A stretch of 64,000 bases of DNA from Pseudolabrys sp. (lineage in GTDB: Bacteria > Pseudomonadota > Alphaproteobacteria > Rhizobiales > Xanthobacteraceae). A program made the translations under genes and the position numbers. A model generated the notes under the pieces. The model ran no database searches. It had not been told where the DNA came from and was given only the letters and a program-made list of their open reading frames with translations. The stretch spans positions 62,001-126,000 of the forward strand of contig JAFIGS010000017.1 of assembly GCA_017849615.1 (NCBI GenBank). The letters run 5' to 3'. Of the stretch, positions 58,180-64,000 are shown piece by piece (within the stretch, counting starts at the first letter, position 1; every line of letters starts with the position of its first letter).

Positions 58180-59318
58180 CCGCGCTGCAGGATCATGGCG
58201 TTGGAGCAATTGAGCGACATGCCGCGCCCGGTGACGAGGCAGTTGTCGACGTCCGGCACCTGGCGCGCGCCGCATTCGCCGCGCACCTGGCGCACGCCCT
58301 CGACGATGTGCAGCCAGCCCTCCATGTAGCTCTCGGACAGATTGCCGCCGGCGGTGTTGACCGGCAGGTCGCCGCCAAGCTGGATGCGGCCGCCTTCGAC
58401 GAAGCTGCCCGCCTCGCCTTCCTTGCAGAAGCCGGCGTGCTCCAGCCACAGCAGCACCGAGATGGTGAAATTGTCATAGAGCTGCGCGACGTCGATATCC
58501 GCCGGGCCGAGCTTGGCGGTGCGGAAGGCATCCGCCAGCGCCTGCTTCTGGTGCGGCACGTACCACCAGCGTTCGTGTTCCATATTCATCGTGGTGTGAG
58601 CCTGGCCCATGCCGGCGATGACCACCGGCTTCTTCTTCAGGTCGCGGGCGCGATCGAGGCTGGTGACGATGACGCAGACGCCGCCGTCGGAAATCAGGCA
58701 GCAATCGAGCAGCCGTAGCGGCCGCACGATGGGCCGCGAATTCTGGTGCTCGTCGATGGTGATCGGCGTGCGCATCACCGCATGCTCGTTCATCGACGCA
58801 TGCTTGCGGCAGGCGACCGCGACCTCGGCGAGATGCCGGCTGGTGGTGCCGTATTCATGCATGTGGCGGTCGGCGGCGATGGCGCTGTTGGCCGCCGCGC
58901 CGAGCATGCCCCACAGGCCCCAGCTCAGTTCGCCGCCGCTGGCACGGTTGAAGGTCACGCCGCCGGTCTTGGCGGTGTCGCCGAAGATGCAGGCGACCGT
59001 CGTGGCGAGACCGGCATGGATCGCCATGGCCGCCATCTGCACGAGACAGCCGCCGGTGGCGCCGCCCATGGTCATGCTGCCGGTGTAGCGGGGGTTGATG
59101 CCGACGGCCTCGCCGAAGCGAAGATAATGCAGGCTGCCTTCCGGCGACGTCGTGCCTGGCATGGTCAGAATGCCGTCGATGTCGTCCTTGCGAAGCCCGG
59201 CGTCGGCAATGGCGCACTTGAACGCGTCGATGCCGAGATCGAGCGGCGTGCGACCCTGCAACGTCCCCTGCTCTGTCGCGCCAACTCCGGCGATGGCAAT
59301 CCGCCCGGCAATACTCAT
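58176..59318 (-). CDS. Thiolase-fold protein (lipid-transfer/SCP2-thiolase type), candidate retro-aldolase
   Basis: A 380-residue thiolase-superfamily protein. It opens AIAGVGATEQGTL as in SCP2-type members; the region of the thiolase nucleophile is GGATGGCLVQ (a Cys is present near residue 92). The GHPxGATG loop of true thiolases, with its catalytic His, is not there; instead the chain reads NTAGGNLSESYMEGWLHI. Loss of that loop with a Tyr nearby is what one sees in Ltp2-like aldolases, which cut C-C bonds of beta-hydroxyacyl-CoA without CoA. Together with the adjacent DUF35 gene this favours a retro-aldolase. Confidence 0.9.
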   Translation of the reverse strand: MSIAGRIAIAGVGATEQGTLQGRTPLDLGIDAFKCAIADAGLRKDDIDGILTMPGTTSPEGSLHYLRFGEAVGINPRYTGSMTMGGATGGCLVQMAAMAIHAGLATTVACIFGDTAKTGGVTFNRASGGELSWGLWGMLGAAANSAIAADRHMHEYGTTSRHLAEVAVACRKHASMNEHAVMRTPITIDEHQNSRPIVRPLRLLDCCLISDGGVCVIVTSLDRARDLKKKPVVIAGMGQAHTTMNMEHERWWYVPHQKQALADAFRTAKLGPADIDVAQLYDNFTISVLLWLEHAGFCKEGEAGSFVEGGRIQLGGDLPVNTAGGNLSESYMEGWLHIVEGVRQVRGECGARQVPDVDNCLVTGRGMSLNCSNAMILQRG

Positions 59319-59323
59319 GTCGT

Positions 59324-60094
59324 CTAACGTCCCTTGAAGTCCGGCTTGCGCTTCTCGCGGAACGCCGCCCGGCCTTCGGCGCGGTCCTGCGTGTCGCGGA
59401 TGATGGTGAACAAGGTGCGCTCGAGCGCCAGGCCTTGCGCCAGCGGCATGTCGAGGCCGTCGCGGATCGCCTTGCGCGTCATCTGCACCGACAGCGGCGC
59501 GTTGTCGGCGATACGCCCGGCGAGTTGCATGGCGGCGGCGGCAAGCTCACTCTGTTCGACAACCTGACTGACCAAACCCATGGCGAGCGCGTCATCGGCG
59601 CCAACGCGGTCGCCACTCAGCGCCAGGTGCATGGCACGGCCCATGCCGACGAGGCGCGCCAGCCTTTGCGTGCCGCCGCTGCCTGGCATGCTGCCGATCT
59701 TGACCTCGGTCAGCGCGAAAGTGGCGTTGCGCGCAGCGATGCGGATGTCGCACAGCAGCGCCAGCTCCAGTCCGCCGCCGAGCGCCAGACCGTTCACCGC
59801 GGCGATGACCGGCTTCGAGAGATTGAGATCGCGCACGAGCGCGCGATTGGCGCGGTCGAGCTGCGCCGCGGGTCCCGTGGCCGGCGGCGGCGCGGCGGTG
59901 AGATCGGCGCCGGCGCAGAAGGCCTTGTCGCCGGCTCCGATGAGCACGGCGACGCGCTTCGCCGGGTCGGCGTCGAAGGACAGCAACGCGGCTTCCAGCG
60001 CATCACGCATGTCGAGCGATAGCGCGTTGCGCGCCTCGGCACGGTCGAGGGTAATGAGCGAGACAAAACCGTGCGAGGCGACCGTGATGGCCAT
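59324..60094 (-). CDS. Enoyl-CoA hydratase/isomerase
   Basis: A 256-residue crotonase with FCAGADL and NGLALGGGLELALLCDIRIA (oxyanion hole) and LTEVKIGSMPGSGGTQRLARLVG (active-site Glu region), close to standard hydratase length. It would hydrate an enoyl-CoA to the beta-hydroxyacyl-CoA that the thiolase-fold/DUF35 pair could cleave. The ATG overlaps the acyl-CoA dehydrogenase stop (60094-60096); five bases separate it from the thiolase-fold gene. Confidence 0.95.
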   Translation of the reverse strand: MAITVASHGFVSLITLDRAEARNALSLDMRDALEAALLSFDADPAKRVAVLIGAGDKAFCAGADLTAAPPPATGPAAQLDRANRALVRDLNLSKPVIAAVNGLALGGGLELALLCDIRIAARNATFALTEVKIGSMPGSGGTQRLARLVGMGRAMHLALSGDRVGADDALAMGLVSQVVEQSELAAAAMQLAGRIADNAPLSVQMTRKAIRDGLDMPLAQGLALERTLFTIIRDTQDRAEGRAAFREKRKPDFKGR

Positions 60095-61296
60095 CAGCGC
60101 GCCTCCGGCAGGCCGTTGCGGAGAAGATCGCGGCCGATGGTCCAGCGATGGATTTCCGACGGGCCTTCGACGATGCGATAGGCACGCGTCACGCGAGACA
60201 TGTACTCGAGCGGCAATTCCTTGCTCACACCCATGCCGCCGAACAGCTGGATGGCGCGGTCGATGACGCGGCCCACCATCTCGGGGCCTTGCACCTTGAC
60301 CATCGAGCCGTCGAGCCGGATGTCGCTGTCGCCGCGGTCGACGCGGCTGGCAAGCCGGTACACCGCGAGGCGGACGGCCTCCATCTCCTGATAGCTGTCG
60401 GCGATCCAGAATTGCACCGTCTGCCGGTCGGCCAGCTTGCTGCCGAAGGTCGATCGCGAATTGGCCTGCTCGATCATCATGGTGATGCAGCGGCGCGCCA
60501 GACCCAGGCAGCGGGCGGCGATTTCGGCGCGCCGGATGCTGAGGCGGCGCTGCAGCGGCGCAAAGGCCTGCCCGACCTCGCCCAGCACTTGGCTGTCGTC
60601 GAGTTCGACGGAGTCGTAGTGAACTTCGTAAGGGTGATACTCGCCGATCATCGGGAACGAGCTCGGAACGGTCAGCCCCGGCGTGTTGCGATCGACCAGA
60701 AAGGCCGTCATGCCGCCGCGCGCCTTCTTGGCGGGATCGGTCACGGCGATGGTGATGATGAAATCGGCGTCGCGCGCGCCGCTGATGAATACCTTGGTGC
60801 CGTTCAGCACCCATTTGCCGTTGCGGCGCTCGGCTTTCATGGAAATGCCGCCGGCGTCCGAACCGGCGCCGGGCTCCGTGAGCGCCAGACAGGATTTCTT
60901 GGCGCCGCTGGCGTAAGGCAGCAGGTAGCGCTCGATCTGGTCGCCCTTGCAGCAGTCCTTCAGGAGATGCAGGTTCGGGCTGTCCGGCGGCAGCACGAAC
61001 GGCGTGATCGAATATTTGAGTTGCTCGATGGCCACGATCTTGGCGAGCGCGCCGAGATTCTGCCCGCCGAATTCTTCCGGCACATCCATGCCCCAGAGGC
61101 CGATTTCGTGGGCCTCGTCCTGAAGTTTCTTCACGGTCTCGGGCGGCAGCAGCGGATTGTCGGTGAAGCCGCGTTCGGCATCGCGGCGGATCACGGTCTG
61201 CTCCAGCGGCACCAGTCGTTCGCGGGTGAAACGCGCGACCAGGTCGCGCACCATCCGGATGTCTTCGGGCAGATCGAAATTCATGGCGTCGGTCAT
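60094..61296 (-). CDS. Acyl-CoA dehydrogenase
   Basis: A 400-residue flavoprotein. Motifs: LWGMDVPEEFGGQNLG, LALTEPGAGSDAGGI, NGTKVFISGARDADF, RSTFGSKLADRQTVQFWIAD and RIVEGPSEIHRWTIGRDLL, where the catalytic Glu (VEG) is kept, unlike in the dehydrogenase at 50961. It makes the 2,3-enoyl-CoA for the hydratase encoded next. The ATG at 61296 overlaps the CoA-transferase stop; a Met four codons on is an alternative. Confidence 0.95.
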   Translation of the reverse strand: MTDAMNFDLPEDIRMVRDLVARFTRERLVPLEQTVIRRDAERGFTDNPLLPPETVKKLQDEAHEIGLWGMDVPEEFGGQNLGALAKIVAIEQLKYSITPFVLPPDSPNLHLLKDCCKGDQIERYLLPYASGAKKSCLALTEPGAGSDAGGISMKAERRNGKWVLNGTKVFISGARDADFIITIAVTDPAKKARGGMTAFLVDRNTPGLTVPSSFPMIGEYHPYEVHYDSVELDDSQVLGEVGQAFAPLQRRLSIRRAEIAARCLGLARRCITMMIEQANSRSTFGSKLADRQTVQFWIADSYQEMEAVRLAVYRLASRVDRGDSDIRLDGSMVKVQGPEMVGRVIDRAIQLFGGMGVSKELPLEYMSRVTRAYRIVEGPSEIHRWTIGRDLLRNGLPEAR

Positions 61297-62459
61297 TTGA
61301 TGACCCCTTGCGCGGCGAGCGCCTCGTATCGCCCGGCGCTCAGGCCGGCCAGCGCCGGCAGTTCGTCGTTGTGCTGGCCGAGCAACGGCGCACACGTGCG
61401 ATAGGCCGTCGGCGTGCGCGAGAATTTCGCGGCGATGCCGTGGTAGAGCGTGCGGCCCATGACGGGGTGATCGAGGTGCTGCCAGAAGCCGCGTGCGTTC
61501 AGGTGGCCATCGTCACGGATCAGATCGGCCGGACGGGCAACAACGCTGGCGGCGATGCCGGCGTTCTGCAGAAGACGCTCGGCGTCCTCAGCGGCGTGCG
61601 AGCGGGTCCAGGCGGCGAGCGCCTCGCCAATGTCAGAGGTGGGACCGGCGCCGAGAAGCTTTCGCAACGCTTCGAGCGGCGCGCCGGCTTTGACAGCGAC
61701 AGCGCACCAACGATCATCGCCGGCGCACGGGAACGTGCCGCGCAAGGCGTAGCCATGTTTCGCCTTCCCCGGGGCGGCGACACGCCCGTTGGCGGCATAG
61801 TCCAGCACCGCATCGGGAAAGGCCGCCATGGTGGATTCGATTTGCGAAATGGAGATCTCCTGCCCCTTGCCGGAACGACGACGCCACGCCAGCGCCGCCA
61901 GCACGGCGAAGGCGGCATGCAGCGGGTTGGGCAGGTGATCGGGAAAATTCGTGCCGGTCCCGACCGGCGCGTGGCCCGGCGCGCCGCCAAGGCCGAACAT
62001 GCCGGCAATTCCGGCGATACTCATGCCGTAGCCGATATAGTCGCGGTAAGGCCCCACCGCTCCGGCCATGGGCATCGATAGAAACACGATGCGCGGATTG
62101 ACGGCGGCCACGTCGGCATATTCGAGGCCGAACTTCTTCATCGCCTTAGGCGAGAACGAGTTGGCCATCACATCGGCATGGCGGGCCATATCGAGGATCA
62201 CCTCGCGCGCGCCCGGCGCCTTCATGTCGATCGAGACGCTTTTCTTGTTGGTGTTGCGCACGGCGAAATAGCCACTCTCCTCTAGGCTGCGCCTGCCGAC
62301 CAACGGCTCGGCGCGGCGCAACTGGTCCGGCCGCGTCCGCGACTCGATCTTGATCACCTCGGCACCGAAGTCGGCGAGGATCTTGGTCGTGAACGGCCCG
62401 GCGCCGACCCAGGTGAAGTCGATGACGCGGATGCCCGTGAGAGGAGCTTGCGCGCTCAT
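61293..62459 (-). CDS. CaiB/BaiF family III CoA-transferase
   Basis: A 388-residue enzyme: TGIRVIDFTWVGAGPFTTKILADFGAEVIKIES, NTNKKSVSIDMK, DVMANSFSPKAMKKFGLEYADV and VGTGTNFPDHLPNPLHAAFAVLAAL. The catalytic loop reads EISISQIES, so the usual Asp of this family seems to be Glu. It lies between a second CoA-transferase and the dehydrogenase. Adjacent family III genes can form heteromers (as in SmtA/SmtB-type pairs), so these two may be one enzyme. Confidence 0.94.
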   Translation of the reverse strand: MSAQAPLTGIRVIDFTWVGAGPFTTKILADFGAEVIKIESRTRPDQLRRAEPLVGRRSLEESGYFAVRNTNKKSVSIDMKAPGAREVILDMARHADVMANSFSPKAMKKFGLEYADVAAVNPRIVFLSMPMAGAVGPYRDYIGYGMSIAGIAGMFGLGGAPGHAPVGTGTNFPDHLPNPLHAAFAVLAALAWRRRSGKGQEISISQIESTMAAFPDAVLDYAANGRVAAPGKAKHGYALRGTFPCAGDDRWCAVAVKAGAPLEALRKLLGAGPTSDIGEALAAWTRSHAAEDAERLLQNAGIAASVVARPADLIRDDGHLNARGFWQHLDHPVMGRTLYHGIAAKFSRTPTAYRTCAPLLGQHNDELPALAGLSAGRYEALAAQGVIK

Positions 62460-63661
62460 GCCATCGCCTCGTCGGCCAGCGCCATGCGGATCGCTTCGGT
62501 CTGCTCGCCCAGCCGCGGCGCGCGCAAGCCGGCGGCCCACGGCGTTTGCGACAGATGATAGGGCGCGCCGGGGCCTCTCAGTTCGGTGCCGTCGATCTCG
62601 CCGATGCGGGTGAAGAAGCCGCAGGCGTTGAGATGGGCGTCGTTGAAGACCTCGCGGCTGTCGTTGATTGGTGCGATCGCGATGTGGCGAGCCTGGCCCT
62701 GTTCGAACAACTCCTGCTTGCCGCGCGTGGCGGCGAAGGCGGTGAAGATCACGCGAAATTTCGCCTTGTTCTCGGACTTCGCCTTGAAAGCGTTGTCGAA
62801 CCATTCCGGCTCACTCAGGCTGGCCGCATCCGGCACGCCGCTCTCTCGCAGCCAAGCGACGACGTCGGACCAGCCGGTGCCGAGCCCGGAGTCGGCGGCG
62901 TACAAAAGGACGTAGCCGTCCTTGCACGGATAGATACCGATGCCGGCCTGGCGTTCATCCTCGCCGAGACGCCGCCGCTCGATACCCTTCAGCGTCAGGA
63001 ATTGCGGCGCGGTCTCGGTGCCGAGCGCGACAATTTCCTGCATCGAAACGTCGATGAACTGGCCCCCGCCCACCGCCTCCCGGCCGAGATAGGCGATCAT
63101 GCTCATCACCGCCGCGTATTGCGCGCTGCTGTAGACGGCGAGTTCACCCTCCACCACCAGCGGGCCGCGATCGGCGTAACCGGTGAGCCACGCCATGCCG
63201 CCGGCAGCCATCGCCACCATGTCGTCGCCGGCGTCCTGTGCGCGCGGGCCGCTCTGGCCGAACGGCGTCACGCTGCACCAGACGATATCGGGATTGAGTT
63301 CGCTGACCTGCTCATACGCGATGCCATCGGCCTTTCGCGCGCTTTGCAAGCGGTCGTCGAGAACGATGTCGGCATTGCGCAGCATGCCGCGCAGCAGCGC
63401 GCGGTCGTGCTCCTCGGACAGGTCGAGCACGACGCTTTTCTTGCCGGCGCTCAGATATTGAAAATGCAGGCTGGCATTGTCGTCCCGCCTGTCGCCGAGG
63501 AATGGGCCCTCACGGCGGGCCTCGATGCCGCCTGGCGGCTCGACCATCGTGACGTCGGCCCCGAGATCGGCGAACAGCTTGCTGGCGTAACCCAGAGATT
63601 GCGTGAGATCGAGCACGCGGAGGCCCGCGAGCGCCTTGTTGTCTGTCGTGCCGCCGATCAT
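62456..63661 (-). CDS. CaiB/BaiF family III CoA-transferase
   Basis: A 401-residue enzyme: LRVLDLTQSLGYASKLFADLGADVTMVEPP, GKKSVVLDLS, NPDIVWCSVTPFGQSGPRAQDAGDDMVAMAAGG and the catalytic loop FIDVSMQEIVALG, again with Glu where Asp is more common. Its start overlaps the IclR stop (ATGA at 63658-63661) and its stop overlaps the next CoA-transferase start. Likely the activation step of the operon, with its neighbour. Confidence 0.94.
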   Translation of the reverse strand: MIGGTTDNKALAGLRVLDLTQSLGYASKLFADLGADVTMVEPPGGIEARREGPFLGDRRDDNASLHFQYLSAGKKSVVLDLSEEHDRALLRGMLRNADIVLDDRLQSARKADGIAYEQVSELNPDIVWCSVTPFGQSGPRAQDAGDDMVAMAAGGMAWLTGYADRGPLVVEGELAVYSSAQYAAVMSMIAYLGREAVGGGQFIDVSMQEIVALGTETAPQFLTLKGIERRRLGEDERQAGIGIYPCKDGYVLLYAADSGLGTGWSDVVAWLRESGVPDAASLSEPEWFDNAFKAKSENKAKFRVIFTAFAATRGKQELFEQGQARHIAIAPINDSREVFNDAHLNACGFFTRIGEIDGTELRGPGAPYHLSQTPWAAGLRAPRLGEQTEAIRMALADEAMA

Positions 63662-64000
63662 CCGGTGCCCCCCAGCCGCATGCCGAGCAGGCTCGAGAGC
63701 TGCGCCGCAGCTTCGACCACCATGGCGCGCAGCTTGTCCTCGCGATCGTCGAAACGCCCGCTCGGACCGGTAACGGTGATGCAGTAGGCGTTGCCGTCGT
63801 GGCTGAACACGGGCGCGGCGATAGCGGTCGCACCGCGCACGCGCTCGTTATGGGTGACGGCGTAGCCCTGCTTCTTGATTTTCGCGAGCGCCTTCTTGAG
63901 ACGCGCCTTGTCGACTTCGGTCGGCTTGCCTTGCGACTTGATGACCCGGTCGATCTCGGAGGCCTTCATGCGCGACAGGAACACCTTGCCCGTCGCGCCG
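63658..64000 (-). CDS. IclR-family transcriptional regulator (C-terminal part; 5' end outside window)
   Basis: About 113 residues of the IclR effector-binding domain, open to the window edge and starting GATGKVFLSRMKASEIDRV. Further landmarks are KKQGYAVTHNERVRGATAIAAPVFSHDGNAYCITVTGPSGRF and MVVEAAAQLSSLLG. The helix-turn-helix half lies beyond 64000. The stop overlaps the first CoA-transferase ATG, so the regulator is cotranscribed with, and probably controls, the ten-gene catabolic run below it. Confidence 0.93.
   Translation of the reverse strand, partial: GATGKVFLSRMKASEIDRVIKSQGKPTEVDKARLKKALAKIKKQGYAVTHNERVRGATAIAAPVFSHDGNAYCITVTGPSGRFDDREDKLRAMVVEAAAQLSSLLGMRLGGTG

Noticed and set aside
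1-64000. tRNA, rRNA, CRISPR array, transposase or integrase
   Set aside because: No cloverleaf-like gene, regularly spaced repeat or mobile-element protein was recognised on either strand by reading; a covariance-model scan was not possible.

Overview
The window is a dense, GC-rich stretch of an alphaproteobacterial genome. Gene style (four-base ATGA start/stop overlaps, Tat-type signals on binding proteins, many Liv-type ABC importers, CoA-transferases and CoxL-type molybdenum hydroxylases) suggests a metabolically versatile soil or rhizosphere member of the Hyphomicrobiales (Rhizobiales). That placement is inference. I see no rRNA, tRNA, CRISPR array, complete insertion sequence or phage gene. 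Apart from a pyrC/pyrE pair, almost everything is catabolic or uptake machinery, so the window reads as a row of independent catabolic modules.

Layout. (1) 2-6031, plus strand: an uncharacterised protein, an M19 dipeptidase homologue, a complete polyamine/opine-type ABC importer and a RidA-like protein; a terminator-like hairpin separates the binding-protein gene from the permeases. (2) 6213-6326: a decayed livF 3' end. (3) 19145 down to 6380, minus strand: an 11-gene operon of livHMGF, a Liv-type binding protein, a Rieske oxygenase, its reductase, and a molybdenum hydroxylase with one FAD subunit, one 2Fe-2S subunit and two large subunits. A divergent XRE-cupin regulator starts at 19518. (4) 20292-24352, plus: two small cupins, a cyclase/formamidase-fold hydrolase, an Old Yellow Enzyme homologue and an Asp/Glu racemase-fold protein without the expected cysteines. 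(5) 24358-26632: a D-lactate-dehydrogenase-like FAD oxidase divergent from an EthD-like protein. (6) 27009-33371, plus: a Dpp-type ABC importer with one fused double ATPase, and a quinone-oxidoreductase-like MDR enzyme. (7) 33547-45716, plus: an AraC regulator, then a molybdenum hydroxylase whose large subunit is fused to a CoxG-like domain, an acyl-CoA ligase, an enoyl-CoA hydratase and a second Liv importer. (8) 46141-48870, minus: a DUF2848-like protein, pyrE, pyrC and a truncated, frameshifted carbamoylase remnant. (9) 48810-53175, minus: an NDP-forming acyl-CoA synthetase, an acyl-CoA dehydrogenase and a LysR regulator. (10) 53209-64000, minus: a tightly overlapping run led by an IclR regulator (cut by the window edge), with three CaiB/BaiF CoA-transferases (one a double-domain fusion), an acyl-CoA dehydrogenase, an enoyl-CoA hydratase, a thiolase-fold protein paired with a Zn-ribbon/OB protein, an OYE and a MmgE/PrpD protein.

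How it works together. Modules 3 and 7 each pair a Liv-type importer with a molybdenum hydroxylase. Module 3 adds a Rieske oxygenase, suggesting O- or N-dealkylation or ring hydroxylation. Module 7 adds CoA activation. Module 10 looks like a complete CoA-thioester route: transferase activation, oxidation, hydration, and cleavage by a thiolase-fold/DUF35 pair like the steroid side-chain retro-aldolases. No substrate can be read from sequence alone. The strongest candidates for undescribed biology are modules 3 and 10, the CoxL-CoxG fusion, and the cysteine-less racemase homologue. Two clear decay scars (livF remnant, carbamoylase remnant) show that the region has been rearranged.
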